The notes under the pieces are model-generated. The model worked only from the letters and a program-made list of their open reading frames with translations. It had not been told where the DNA came from and did not search any database. A DNA stretch of 64,000 nt from Actinacidiphila alni. GTDB taxonomy: Bacteria > Actinomycetota > Actinomycetes > Streptomycetales > Streptomycetaceae. The stretch covers positions 62,001 to 126,000 of the forward strand of contig NZ_FONG01000010.1 in NCBI RefSeq assembly GCF_900112845.1, in the 5' to 3' direction. Every line of letters starts with the position of its first letter. Position 1 is the first letter of the stretch. The translations under genes and the position numbers were made by a program. This document shows, in pieces, positions 32,527 to 41,327 of the stretch.

Positions 32527-32540
32527 TGAGAGCGCTTCCC
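32527..32540. promoter_or_regulatory. LacI-family (CebR-like) operator
   Basis: TGAGAGCGCTTCCC matches the Streptomyces CebR/BglR-type box TGGGAGCGCTCCCA at 11 of 14 positions, with the central AGCGCT intact. It lies 133 nt upstream of a secreted beta-glucanase gene, the expected kind of target (induction by beta-glucan oligosaccharides). Confidence 0.55.
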
Positions 32541-32673
32541 GCCGCGGCCCCACCCCCGACGCCGTCGGCCGGGCCGCCGCCGACCCGTGTCCGGCGCCCC
32601 ACCCGGACGCGACCCGTGTCCGACGCCCCTTCGGACGCGCCCCCACACCCCCACAGACAAGGTACGTACGCAC

Positions 32674-33987
32674 ATGGCAGCACACCGCGCTCGCAGATGG
32701 TCGCTCGGCGGACTGGTCCTGCTGGTCGCCGCCGCGCTCGTGACCGCCGTCCTGGTGTCGACGACCGGGCCCGCGTCGTCGAAGGCGAACGCCGCGACGG
32801 GCCGGCAGACCTGGTCCGACGAATTCGACGGCGCCGCCGGCAGCACCCCCGACCCCGCCAAGTGGACGCACGAGACCGGCGGTTCAGGCAACGGCAACCA
32901 CGAGCTGCAGTACTACACCGACAGCACCTCCAACGCCGCGCTGGACGGCGCCGGTCATCTGGTGATCACCGCCCGGCCGAATTCCGACGCCAATCTGTCC
33001 TGCTGGTACGGGCCGTGCAAGTACACCTCGGCCCGGCTCAACACCGCCTCGACCTTCACCCAGGCGTACGGGCACTTCGAGGCCCGGATCAAGATCCCGC
33101 GCGGGCAGGGCGTGTGGCCGGCCTTCTGGATGCTGGGCGACAACATCGGCAGCGTCGGCTGGCCGACCAGCGGCGAGCTGGACGTGATGGAGAACATCGG
33201 CAAGGAACCGGGCACGGTGCACGGCACGATCCACGGCCCCGGCTACTCCGGCGCGGGCGGTCTCGGCGCCGGTTACACGCTGCCGGGCGGCGCGACCTTC
33301 GCCGACGACTTCCACACCTTCGGCGTCGACTGGAGCCCGAGCGCCATCACCTGGTCGGTGGACGGCACGGTCTACGAGACGCGGACCCCGTCGGACGCCG
33401 CCGGCCACACCTGGGTGTTCGACCACCCCTTCTTCCTGATCCTCAATCTCGCGGTCGGCGGCGACTGGCCGGGCTCGCCCGACGGGTCCACCTCGCTGCC
33501 GCAGACGATGACGGTCGACTACGTACGGGCGTCGGCGTGGGACAGCGGTTCCGGCGAAGGCGGCTCCGGTGGTTCGGGCAGCACCGGTGGCTCCGGCGGT
33601 TCCGACCGTGTGGGCGCCATCACCGGCATCGGCGGGATGTGCCTGGACGTGGCGGGCGGCTCGGCGGCCGACCGTACGCCGGTCCAACTGCACAACTGCA
33701 CCGGCAATGTGGCGCAGCAGTGGACGCTCGGCGCCGACGGCACCGTGCGGGCGCTCGGCAAGTGCCTGGACGTCGACGGTGGTTCGACGGCGGACGGCGC
33801 GGTCGTCCAGCTCTACACCTGCAACGGCACCCGGGCGCAGTTGTGGAAGTACACCGCGGCGCACGACCTCACCAACACCGGCGCGGACAAGTGCCTGGAC
33901 GCCAAGGGCAATTCGGCGGCGGACGGCACCCGGATGCAGATCTGGACGTGCGGCGGCGGCGCCAATCAGAAGTGGAACGCCGGCTGA
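32674..33987 (+). CDS. Secreted GH16 endo-beta-1,3-glucanase with ricin-type lectin domain
   Basis: 437 residues. A basic N-terminus plus hydrophobic core (about 10-35) form a signal peptide with a plausible cut after the ANA near residue 42. The GH16 catalytic domain (about 45-290) has the diagnostic GELDVMENIG: Glu168 nucleophile, Asp170, Glu173 acid/base. A Gly/Ser linker follows (about 291-312), then a ricin-type beta-trefoil (CBM13) with three repeats ending in QQW, QLW and QKW. The enzyme should cut beta-1,3 (laminarin-like) glucan outside the cell, with the lectin module anchoring it to substrate. ATG 32674 has only a weak AAGG upstream. A LacI-type operator upstream suggests induction by glucan oligosaccharides. 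It converges on the histidine kinase gene with a strong shared terminator. Confidence 0.9.
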   Translation: MAAHRARRWSLGGLVLLVAAALVTAVLVSTTGPASSKANAATGRQTWSDEFDGAAGSTPDPAKWTHETGGSGNGNHELQYYTDSTSNAALDGAGHLVITARPNSDANLSCWYGPCKYTSARLNTASTFTQAYGHFEARIKIPRGQGVWPAFWMLGDNIGSVGWPTSGELDVMENIGKEPGTVHGTIHGPGYSGAGGLGAGYTLPGGATFADDFHTFGVDWSPSAITWSVDGTVYETRTPSDAAGHTWVFDHPFFLILNLAVGGDWPGSPDGSTSLPQTMTVDYVRASAWDSGSGEGGSGGSGSTGGSGGSDRVGAITGIGGMCLDVAGGSAADRTPVQLHNCTGNVAQQWTLGADGTVRALGKCLDVDGGSTADGAVVQLYTCNGTRAQLWKYTAAHDLTNTGADKCLDAKGNSAADGTRMQIWTCGGGANQKWNAG

Positions 33988-34000
33988 CGCGAGGGCCGGG

Positions 34001-34051
34001 CCGGGCCCGTACCCGCACCGTCAGACCGACGGCGCGCGGGTACGGGCCCGG
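34001..34051. terminator. Bidirectional hairpin terminator overlapping the kinase 3' end
   Basis: A perfect 16-bp stem (34001-34016 with 34036-34051). The 19-nt loop contains a smaller 5-bp stem (CCGTC/GACGG). The right arm lies inside the last codons of the histidine kinase, so one element serves both convergent genes. Confidence 0.8.
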
Positions 34052-35388
34052 CGGCGGTGCAGCGGTCCGCGTTTCGGGGGCGGCGAGGCGAGGCCGAAGC
34101 GGACGGCGACGCGGGCGCCGCCCATCGGGCCGCGGTCGATCGTCAGCGCGCCGCGGGTCGCGGTGGCGGCGCGGCGGGCGATGTCCAGGCCGAGGCCGGT
34201 GGACGCGGTGCTGGCGCCGCGCACCAGGGCGTCGTCGGGGTCGGCGATGCCGGGGCCGGCGTCCTCGACGGTGAGTGTCACCGACTGGGCGGCGCGCACC
34301 AGCCGCAGCGCGAAGGCGGTACCGGGCGCGGTGTGCCGGAAGACATTGCCGACCAGGGCGTCGATGACGGCGGCCAGATCGTCCTCGGGCAGGTCGATCG
34401 GGGCGTCCTCCGCGGTGATCTCCACTTGGCAGGGGCGGCCCTGCTGTGCGGCGAGGGTGGTCCAGAATCCGGCGCGGCGCCGGACGATCTCGGTGGCCGC
34501 GCTGAGCACCTGATCACGGACCGGGAGGTCGGGGGCGCCCATGTGGCCGACCGCGAGCGGCGTGCGGGCCGCGGTGATGACGGCGTGCAGTTCGGACTCC
34601 AGCTGGTCGACCGCGGCGGCCACCGGGGCGGCGTCGGGGCCGGCGCCCATCCGTTCGGTGGCCAGGTGCAGCGCGGTCAGGGGCGTTCTGAGCCGGTGCG
34701 AGAGGTCGGCGACCAGTTCCCTTTCGACGGCGAGGAGTTCGAGCATCCGCTCGGCCATCGCGTTGAACGCCTGTCCGGCCTCGCGCAGTTCGGGCGGGCC
34801 CATGGGGTCGACCCGCGATTCCAGGTCGCCGCGGCCGAGGGCGTTGGCGGCCGAGGACAGATTGCGCGAGGACCGTACGACGCGCGAGCCGAGGCGGTCG
34901 GCGACCAGCACGGAGCCGACGACCAGGCCGACGGCGAGCAGCGCCATCACGGTGAGGGAGGCCGTGACGCCGCGTTCGAGTTCGGACTGCGGGACGAATT
35001 CCTCGACGACCGCGACCCGGCCCTGCGGCAGGACCACCGGCTGGAGGTAGACCCAGCCGCCGCCCGGCAGATTCCGGGCCAGTGACTCGCCGTCGCGCTG
35101 GGCGCGTCGCAGCAGGTCCGGCGGGGCGTGGCCGGAGCCGATCGACCGGCCGCCGGGCTGGTGGACGGCGAGGTTCCCCGACGGGTCGAGGCCGGCGACG
35201 GCCTGCCGTACGGCGGTGGCGTCGTCGGTGAGGGTGAGGACGGGGGCGAGGGCGGCGGCGCGCTGCTCCGCGGCGGTGATCGCCTGGGTGCGGGCCTCGG
35301 AGCGCACCAGCAGTCCGAGCGGGATCAGGAAGGACAGCGCCACCATCGAGGTGACGGCCAGGGCGACCCGGGCGAGGGTCCGTCTCAC
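34021..35388 (-). CDS. Sensor histidine kinase (HAMP, HisKA, HATPase)
   Basis: 455 residues. Two membrane helices (about 8-28 and 160-182) bracket a roughly 130-residue extracytoplasmic sensor. A HAMP segment follows (about 183-235), then a dimerisation/phosphoacceptor helix with DLSHRLRTPLTALH. The ATPase domain has an N-box DALVGNVFRHT, G1 DAGPGI and G2 GLGLDIA. Note that the His is followed by Arg (SHRLRTP) where many kinases have Glu; this variant is common in actinobacterial kinases. The start is GTG 35388, which overlaps the regulator stop as GTGA, so the pair is translationally coupled. The stimulus is unknown. It terminates at the hairpin shared with the GH16 gene. Confidence 0.9.
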   Translation of the reverse strand: MRRTLARVALAVTSMVALSFLIPLGLLVRSEARTQAITAAEQRAAALAPVLTLTDDATAVRQAVAGLDPSGNLAVHQPGGRSIGSGHAPPDLLRRAQRDGESLARNLPGGGWVYLQPVVLPQGRVAVVEEFVPQSELERGVTASLTVMALLAVGLVVGSVLVADRLGSRVVRSSRNLSSAANALGRGDLESRVDPMGPPELREAGQAFNAMAERMLELLAVERELVADLSHRLRTPLTALHLATERMGAGPDAAPVAAAVDQLESELHAVITAARTPLAVGHMGAPDLPVRDQVLSAATEIVRRRAGFWTTLAAQQGRPCQVEITAEDAPIDLPEDDLAAVIDALVGNVFRHTAPGTAFALRLVRAAQSVTLTVEDAGPGIADPDDALVRGASTASTGLGLDIARRAATATRGALTIDRGPMGGARVAVRFGLASPPPKRGPLHRRRARTRAPSV

Positions 35389-36083
35389 CGCGGGGTCACC
35401 AGTTTGATGCCGACGCCGCGTACGGTGCGCAGCAGGCCGGGCGCCGCGGCGCTCTCGCCGAGTTTGCGGCGCAGCGCGGACAGGTGGACGTCTATCGTCT
35501 GGTCCTCGACGTACGGGTCGCGCCAGACCTCGGTGAGGATTTGCCGTTTGGAGACGACGGTGTCGGCGTTGGCGGCGAGGAAGGCCAGCAGGTCGAATTC
35601 GCGGCGGGTCAGCGGGACTTCGCGGCCCCGCAGATGGACGGTGCGCGGTCCGGGGTCGATGCGCAGCGGGCCGAGGGTCACCGGTTCGCGCAGGGCGGTC
35701 GCGCCGGTCCGGTTCTCGTGGCCGGCCGAGCGGCGCAGTACGGCGCCGAGGCGGGCGGTGAGCTGTCCGCCGGAGAACGGTTTGACGAGGTAGTCGTCGG
35801 CGCCCGCGTTGAGCAGCCGGATGATCTCGGCCTCGTCGTCCCTCGCGGTGACGATCAGCACCGGGACGCGTGAGATGCCGCGGATCATCCGCAGCGCGTC
35901 GCCGCCGTCCAGGTCGGGCAGCCCGAGATCGAGTATCACCGCGTCGAGCGGGCTCCTGGTGGCTTCCCGCAGGCCGCTGAACCCGTCGGCGGCGCTGCGC
36001 ACTTCGTGCCCGTCCCGGCTCAGTATCCCGATCAGTTCGGCACGTATGCCGGGATCGTCTTCTACGACAAGGACGCTCGCCAT
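35385..36083 (-). CDS. OmpR/PhoB-family response regulator
   Basis: 232 residues. The receiver domain has acidic pocket Asp9/Asp10, phosphoacceptor Asp52 (VILDLGLPDLDG) and Lys101 (YLVKPF). The winged-helix DNA-binding domain has LTRREFDLLAFLAAN, the DQTIDVHLSALRRKLG recognition region and a RTVRGVGIKL wing. It forms a two-component system with the kinase gene it overlaps by 4 nt. I used ATG 36083; no clear ribosome-binding site is present, and a GTG three codons upstream is an alternative. Only 35 nt separate it from the divergent gene at 36119, so one or both transcripts may be leaderless and the regulator may control its neighbour. Confidence 0.92.
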   Translation of the reverse strand: MASVLVVEDDPGIRAELIGILSRDGHEVRSAADGFSGLREATRSPLDAVILDLGLPDLDGGDALRMIRGISRVPVLIVTARDDEAEIIRLLNAGADDYLVKPFSGGQLTARLGAVLRRSAGHENRTGATALREPVTLGPLRIDPGPRTVHLRGREVPLTRREFDLLAFLAANADTVVSKRQILTEVWRDPYVEDQTIDVHLSALRRKLGESAAAPGLLRTVRGVGIKLVTPR

Positions 36084-36118
36084 GCGGCACACCGTAACGG
36101 ATCGGCCATGATGGGCCG

Positions 36119-36676
36119 GTGCCCCGGTCCTTCCGTCATTTTCTGATCTGGCTGTCGTGCACGGTCCTCACCGTCACCGCGGTGTCGCTGACCGTGCGCT
36201 TCGTGGTGGGTTCCACGGCGCCGCTGCCGCCGAGCGCGCGGGACGTGGCCGCCGGGATCGTCACCGACTCGCCGAGTTCCGTGGTGATCGGCGCGCCGAC
36301 GGCGACGCCGAGGCCGCCGACGCACAGCCGCAAGCCCACCGTGTCGCCGTCCGCCACCCGGCCGGCCACGACGGCGCCCGCGGACCGGACCACGACGCCG
36401 GCGCCCCCGGCGCCGAGCAGCCACCGGCCGCCGGACTGCTCGGGCGGCGCCGGGACGCACAGCTTCGAGTCGACCGGCGGCCAGGTGTCGGTGCGCTTCG
36501 GCGCGGACGCGGTGTGCCTGGTCTCGGCGGTGCCCGCGATCGGCTTCACGACGAGCACGAAGCAGAGCTCCCCCGACACCCTCACGATCACCTTCACCGG
36601 CTCGCGGCACCGTTCGGAACTGACGGCCACGGTACGGCCGCAGGCGAAGGAGGTCACCAAGGAAGTGTCCTGGTGA
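36119..36676 (+). CDS. Small membrane-anchored or secreted protein, unknown
   Basis: 185 residues. A hydrophobic segment at about 8-30 acts as signal anchor. A Pro/Thr/Ser-rich spacer (about 55-105) leads to a small C-terminal domain with two cysteines (DCSGG and AVCLV) that could form a disulfide. The beta-rich C-terminus (TLTITFTGSRHRSELTATV) resembles a small extracytoplasmic Ig-like domain, but I do not recognise a family. The only in-frame start is GTG 36119, without a clear ribosome-binding site. It is divergent from the response regulator with 35 nt between starts, a layout suggesting it is a target or accessory of the two-component system. That link is inference. Confidence 0.6.
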   Translation: MPRSFRHFLIWLSCTVLTVTAVSLTVRFVVGSTAPLPPSARDVAAGIVTDSPSSVVIGAPTATPRPPTHSRKPTVSPSATRPATTAPADRTTTPAPPAPSSHRPPDCSGGAGTHSFESTGGQVSVRFGADAVCLVSAVPAIGFTTSTKQSSPDTLTITFTGSRHRSELTATVRPQAKEVTKEVSW

Positions 36677-36848
36677 GCGGGGTGGCTCAGCGGAATCTGT
36701 GGCTTTCCTTAGGGGAACGTGAAGTTGGGCCGTGAGGGCGGACCCGGTCTTCCGCGGCGCCTAGTGTCGTGCTCGCCGGACCGCTCCTGATCCGCAGGAC
36801 AGGACCTGGTCCCCCACGACACGTCTCCCCCACTTCGAGGTGCCAGCG

Positions 36849-37700
36849 ATGAGTTCGTCCCGCCGTGCCCACAGCCGCAATTCCGCCCACGGCCAGCACC
36901 GGGCGCGGCGCAAGCCGCGGATACGGCTGGCGGTGACCGGAGCGGCGGCCCTGGCCGCGCTCGGTGGCGGCACCGCCTTCGCCTGCTTCGGGGGCCCGCA
37001 CCAGGCGCCGCCGGCCGCCGGGCACGACGAGGCGGGCGGCACCACCGCGTCGGACGGGCACGGCTGGGGCCGCAGGCCGGCCGGTTTCCGGCCGACCGCG
37101 CCCGCCACCGCCTCCTCCACGCACCGCCCGCACCACCCCGGGCAGCACAGCCCGACGCCGACCGCGAAGCCGACCGGAAGCCCCACCGCCGCGCCCACCA
37201 AGCCCGCGCCGACCCCGACCGCGACAACCACCAGGCCGGCGCCTCCCGCGACCACCGCCCCGACCGCGCCGAGCAGCGACGACGCGGTGCAGCAGGTGCT
37301 CGACCTGATCAACCGCAATCGCGCCGCCCAGGGCCTGGCCCCGTACACACTGCTCGCCGGCCTCAACAAGAGTGCCGCCGCGCACAATCAGGTGATGGCC
37401 TCCGGTTGCGGCCTGTCGCACCAGTGCCCGGGCGAGCCGGCCTTCGGCGACCGTGAGACGGCCGCCGGGGTGCACTGGATGTCGGCGGGCGAGAACATCG
37501 GCGAGGGCGGCGGCGTCGGCTCGTCCGCGTCGGAGATCGCCAAGAGCGCGGTCGGCCTCACCCAGATGATGCTGGACGAGAAGGCGCCGAACGACGGGCA
37601 CCGCCGCAACATCCTCAGCAGCGGTTTCACGCACATCGGGATCGATGTCTACCGGGACGCCAACGGCACCGTGTGGATGACCCAGGACTTCGCCAACTGA
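36849..37700 (+). CDS. Secreted CAP/SCP-domain protein
   Basis: 283 residues. A basic N-terminus plus hydrophobic stretch (about 28-46, ending AFACF) forms a signal sequence or lipoprotein-like anchor. A long Pro/Thr/Ala linker follows (about 80-145), then a CAP domain (about 150-283). Family marks include LINRNRAAQGLAPY, AAAHNQVMA, SAGENIGEG and NDGHRRNILSSGFTHIGIDV. Bacterial CAP (YkwD-type) proteins are extracellular; their activity is not settled. ATG 36849 is preceded by GAGGTG at 6 nt, which decides against the GTG three codons earlier. It converges on the STAND ATPase gene with a strong terminator between. Confidence 0.85.
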   Translation: MSSSRRAHSRNSAHGQHRARRKPRIRLAVTGAAALAALGGGTAFACFGGPHQAPPAAGHDEAGGTTASDGHGWGRRPAGFRPTAPATASSTHRPHHPGQHSPTPTAKPTGSPTAAPTKPAPTPTATTTRPAPPATTAPTAPSSDDAVQQVLDLINRNRAAQGLAPYTLLAGLNKSAAAHNQVMASGCGLSHQCPGEPAFGDRETAAGVHWMSAGENIGEGGGVGSSASEIAKSAVGLTQMMLDEKAPNDGHRRNILSSGFTHIGIDVYRDANGTVWMTQDFAN

Positions 37701-37769
37701 CCGCTTCCGCCCGGCACTTAGCTCTTTGATCCCGCCCGGCGCCGCGTACCCCACCTCCGCGGCGCGTTC

Positions 37770-37810
37770 CCGACGGCCGGGGCCGACCTCCCCCCGGCCC
37801 CGGCCGTCGG
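37770..37810. terminator. Bidirectional hairpin terminator
   Basis: A perfect 16-bp stem (37770-37785 with 37795-37810), 9-nt loop, between the convergent CAP gene and STAND ATPase gene. Confidence 0.8.
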
Positions 37811-37864
37811 ATGTCCGGGGGATCGGATGTCCCGGCCCGCACGTACGTGACAGGCGGGCCGCCG

Positions 37865-40195
37865 TCAGCCGGGCTGCGGGTCCTGCCGCAGGGCCGCCGC
37901 CAGCGCGGTCGGGCCGTGGGCGGTGGAGCCGCGGGTGTACGCGGCGGTGTACGCCTGGTCGCCGAGCGCGGCGCGGGCGGTCTCCTCGCACCGCTCGCGG
38001 ACCAGTTGGAGTTCCGGGGCGCCGCGCTGCGGGTGGCCGACGCTGCGCCAGTAGGCGCCGCCGGTGCCGTAGACGGAGGCGGCCTGTTCGGCGCGGCCCT
38101 CGGCGGCCAGGGCGGCGGCCAGCAGGTCGAGGCCGAGGGCGACCCCGAAGGCGTCACCGATCAGCCGCTTGCTCTCCAGCATGGTGCGGGCGTAGCCGAC
38201 GGCCTCGGCGGGGGCGCCGGAGAAGAGCGCCACCAGGGAGAGCTGGTAGTCCAGATAGGACCGGGTCCACACCTCGCCGGTGCGTACACAGTGTTCGCGC
38301 AGTTCCAGGGAGCGGGCGCGGCCTTCGTCGAAGTGGCCGAGCGCGGTCAGGGACAGCACTTCGACGAGGGTGCAGCGCAGCCGGTCGGGCGAGTCGAAGG
38401 CGAAGCCGGGCGCGGGACCGAGTGCGGCCCGCACCGCGTCGAGTGCCTTCTGCGGTTCGCCGCGCAGCATGCCGAGCAGTCCGGTCAGACAGGCCGCGGC
38501 GATCCGGTCGTCGGTGTCGCCGCGTTCGCGCGCGGCCGTCGCCACCTCGTCGCTGATCCGGGCGGCGAGGTCGTACTCGCCCTGGAGGGTGACGGTGGCG
38601 CCGAGTCCGGTGAGGGCGCGGGTGCGGGCGGCGTCGGATTCGGTGTGCGCGGCCAGGGCCTGTTCCAGATAGGTGCGGGCTTCCTTGAGGTGACCGCAGC
38701 AGGTCCAGAAGTAGACCAGCAGTCCGGCCAGTTCGGCGGCGCGGGCCGGGTCGTGGGCGAGCCAGTGGTCGAGGGCCGCGCACAGGTCGGCATGGCTGTC
38801 CTCGACCAGCCGGTAGCCGCGCAGTTGCTCGTGTCCCGACCAGTGGGAGTCGGCCCAGCGGGCGAGGCCGGTGAAGTGCTCGGCGTGGCGCCGGGAGACG
38901 GCCGCGTGCTCGTCCAGCTCGTGCAGCCGCTCGTCGCCGTATTCGCGGATGGTGTCGAGCATCCGGTAGCGGGCGCCGGTGGCCTCCGCGGTCCCGTGCC
39001 CGGTCGCGGGGGCGGTGACGCGGACCACGGACTGGGCGACGAGCCGGTCCAGGGTCGGCGCCACGTCCGCGGCGGGCAGCGGGCCGCCGGCGGCGACCGC
39101 TTCGGCGGCGGCGAGGTCGAAGGCGCCGCGCAGCACGCTGAGCCGCGCCCACAGCAATCGCTCCTGCGGGGTGCACAGTTCGTGGCTCCAGCCGATCGCG
39201 GTGCGCAGTGTCCGGTGCCGGTGCGGCCAGACGAAGCCGGCCCGGGACAGTACGTCGAAGCGCGGTCCGAGGCGGTCGGCGACGTCGGCGACGGGCGCGG
39301 GTCCGACCTGGGCGGCGGCCAGTTCGATGGCGAGCGGTATGCCTTCGAGGCGGTGGCAGATCCGCTCGGCGGCTTCGCGGGCGCCGGGCTCCTCCAGCGG
39401 GCCGGGGCCGAGCCGGCCGGCGACCCGCTGGTCGAACAGGGCCAGCGCGTCGGGTCCGCCCGGCGGCAGCGGTTCGACGTCGATGCTCTCCTCGGCCGCC
39501 AGGCCGAGCGGCCGGCGGCTGGTGGCCAGCACGGTCAGACCGGGCGCGGCCGCCAGCAGTTCCTCGACGAGCGGGGCGCAGGCGTCGGTCAGGTGCTCGC
39601 AGGAGTCGAGGACAAGCAGCAGCCGTTGGTCCGCGAGCCATGCGCACAGCGCCTCGACGGGCATGCGCGGCGAGTGGTCGGCCAGGTCGACGGCGTCGCT
39701 GACGGTGGCGAGCAGCAGATGGGGGCCGTCGAGGGTGGCGAGGTCGGCCCACCAGGTGCCGTCGGGGAAGCGGGAGCCGGCGGCCTCGGCATCAGCAGCG
39801 ACACCGGCACCAGCACCAGCACCGGCACCGGGAGCGGGAGCGGGAGCGTCGTCAGGACCGGTATCGGCGGCGATCGCCTGGTCCGCCCCGGCGGCCGAAG
39901 CCCCGGCAGCGGCCGCAGAACCGATTCTTCGGGGCGCGCCGTGTCCCACGTCCAGGGCCGTGCGTCTGCTCTCGCCCGCGCGACCGCTCTGCTCCGGGAC
40001 GGCGTGTGCCGCGTCCACGGCGACCTGGCCGACCGAGGCGCGGGCCGCGGCGCGCTGCGCGAGCCGGGTCTTGCCGACGCCGCCGGGCCCGGTGAGGGTG
40101 ATCAGCCGGTGGTGGGCCAACGCGAGGTCCAACCGGGCGAGTTCCGCCGAGCGGCCGACGAAACTCGATGTCTCATGTGGGATGTGCCCCTTCAT
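37865..40195 (-). CDS. STAND/NB-ARC ATPase with TPR repeats, no DNA-binding domain
   Basis: 776 residues resembling the regulatory ATPase part of AfsR/LuxR-type proteins. It opens with TSSFVGR, a P-loop GPGGVGKTRLAQ near residue 40, Walker B-like LLLVLDSCEHL and sensor LTVLATSRRPLG. GIPLAIELAAAQ follows, then winged-helix and TPR-like helices to the C-terminus. The usual C-terminal LuxR helix-turn-helix and N-terminal SARP domain are both absent, so it may act through a partner. A low-complexity Ala/Gly/Pro insert of about 90 residues separates the P-loop from the FPDGTWWADL strand, which normally follows closely. ATG 40195 fits the family start (MKGHIPHETSSFVGR) but has a weak ribosome-binding site. 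It lies downstream of the RpiR gene on the same strand. Confidence 0.8.
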   Translation of the reverse strand: MKGHIPHETSSFVGRSAELARLDLALAHHRLITLTGPGGVGKTRLAQRAAARASVGQVAVDAAHAVPEQSGRAGESRRTALDVGHGAPRRIGSAAAAGASAAGADQAIAADTGPDDAPAPAPGAGAGAGAGVAADAEAAGSRFPDGTWWADLATLDGPHLLLATVSDAVDLADHSPRMPVEALCAWLADQRLLLVLDSCEHLTDACAPLVEELLAAAPGLTVLATSRRPLGLAAEESIDVEPLPPGGPDALALFDQRVAGRLGPGPLEEPGAREAAERICHRLEGIPLAIELAAAQVGPAPVADVADRLGPRFDVLSRAGFVWPHRHRTLRTAIGWSHELCTPQERLLWARLSVLRGAFDLAAAEAVAAGGPLPAADVAPTLDRLVAQSVVRVTAPATGHGTAEATGARYRMLDTIREYGDERLHELDEHAAVSRRHAEHFTGLARWADSHWSGHEQLRGYRLVEDSHADLCAALDHWLAHDPARAAELAGLLVYFWTCCGHLKEARTYLEQALAAHTESDAARTRALTGLGATVTLQGEYDLAARISDEVATAARERGDTDDRIAAACLTGLLGMLRGEPQKALDAVRAALGPAPGFAFDSPDRLRCTLVEVLSLTALGHFDEGRARSLELREHCVRTGEVWTRSYLDYQLSLVALFSGAPAEAVGYARTMLESKRLIGDAFGVALGLDLLAAALAAEGRAEQAASVYGTGGAYWRSVGHPQRGAPELQLVRERCEETARAALGDQAYTAAYTRGSTAHGPTALAAALRQDPQPG

Positions 40196-40271
40196 GACCA
40201 CAGCCTGACACCGTACGACCGCGGAGGGGCACGAACCGTCGAGATCACCGGTACGGCCTGCTCCGCTGTGC

Positions 40272-41147
40272 TCACTCCTCGTCGTAGGCCGACAGCAGCG
40301 CGACCGCCTGTTCGCGGCGGGCGAGGCGGCGCCCGGCGGCCTTGGAGCGGGCCGCGGCAAGTGTCGCGAGCGCGTGGGCGACCGCGGTGACGGCGGTCGG
40401 CGAGTCCGCGTAGGAGGTGCTGGCCGTGACGGCGGTCAGGCAGATGTCGGCGCGGGCCGCGAGCGGGCCGCCCGCGTCGTCGGTGATCGCGATGACGGTG
40501 GCCCCGAGGTCGGCGAAGGCGCCGGTCAGCCGCAGCGTCGCGGAGTCGTAGCGGCGCAGTGCGAAGGCCACCAGCACGTCCTGCGGGCCCGAGTCGGTGA
40601 GGGCCTCGATCTCGCGTCCGGCCGACCCGCCGACGAGCGCGACCTGGCCGAGGACCGCGGCCAGGTCGGTGGCGAGCAGATGCGCGAAGGCGTGGCTGCG
40701 GCGATGCCCGGTGACCCAGCGGCGGCGGCCGGCCAGCAGGGCGTCGGCGGCCAGTGAGAGGGCGCCGCTGTCGTGGAGTTCGCTCAGCGTGGTGGCGACG
40801 TTGTCCGACTCGCGCACGGTCATCCGGGGCAGCAGCCCGGCGCGGGCGGCCGGGCTCAGCCGGGCGGCGAAGCGCGCGGCGGGGCTGCGCAGTTCGTCGT
40901 TGAGCTTGTCGGCGACCCGGGCCTGGAGTTCGGCGAGGTCGCGGAAGCCCGCCGTGGTGAGCAGCCGGTGCAGGTCGCGGCGGGTGGCGCCGCTCTGTTC
41001 GAGCAGCACGTCGTGGCGGCGGAGCACCGAGTGCGGGTAGCCGGCCATCAGGACGTCGTAGAGGGCCTGTTCACCGTCGCCGAGGTCCTGGGCCGCGTCC
41101 GACAGCAGCGCGAGCGGATCGGACCACGTGGAGACATGACTGCACAT
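40272..41147 (-). CDS. MurR/RpiR-family regulator with SIS domain
   Basis: 291 residues. An N-terminal helix-turn-helix of the RpiR type (about 20-90) is followed by a SIS sugar-phosphate-binding domain (about 130-260, with VALVGGSAGREIEAL and VLVAFALRRYDSATLRL). Members sense phosphorylated sugars or amino sugars, for example MurNAc-6-P or GlcNAc-6-P, and control their catabolic genes. AnmK and the hexosaminidase on the same strand a few kb away make cell-wall amino sugars a sensible effector. ATG 41147 has GGAGGG 7 nt upstream. It is transcribed divergently from the XRE-cupin regulator. Confidence 0.85.
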   Translation of the reverse strand: MCSHVSTWSDPLALLSDAAQDLGDGEQALYDVLMAGYPHSVLRRHDVLLEQSGATRRDLHRLLTTAGFRDLAELQARVADKLNDELRSPAARFAARLSPAARAGLLPRMTVRESDNVATTLSELHDSGALSLAADALLAGRRRWVTGHRRSHAFAHLLATDLAAVLGQVALVGGSAGREIEALTDSGPQDVLVAFALRRYDSATLRLTGAFADLGATVIAITDDAGGPLAARADICLTAVTASTSYADSPTAVTAVAHALATLAAARSKAAGRRLARREQAVALLSAYDEE

Positions 41148-41327
41148 CGCTCAGCCCTCCCGGCTCTGTGGTGCGGCGTGACCGCCGCGGCCGCGGTGGT
41201 CGCCGTGGGTGCTCCGGCGGCGAACCGGGTCCGCCGCACCCCTCCAACAACCGCGCAAAGCATGATATTTACTGACGTCAACCGGAAGCGGATCCGCCAC
41301 ACGCCTGCCAGCAGGGGGCCGTACGTC
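41148..41327. promoter_or_regulatory. Divergent promoter region with TGACGTCA palindrome
   Basis: 180 nt between the starts of two regulators. A locally AT-rich stretch (about 41258-41283) carries the 8-bp palindrome TGACGTCA at 41273-41280, 48 nt before the XRE-cupin start. It is a probable operator for one of the two proteins, but which one cannot be told. Confidence 0.4.

Larger units (their letters stand above)
32219..32673. other. Divergent regulatory region between DUF4139 and GH16 genes
   Basis: 455 nt, no credible gene. It contains two dyad elements described separately (32369-32385 and 32527-32540). The right part (about 32585-32660) is C-rich and repetitive (CCGACGCC/CGGACGCG-like), probably untranslated leader of the GH16 mRNA. 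Confidence 0.5.

Noticed and set aside
36714..36718. GGAAC, a possible SigE-type -35 upstream of the CAP gene
   Set aside because: No matching -10 (TCT/GTCT) at 16-17 nt spacing.
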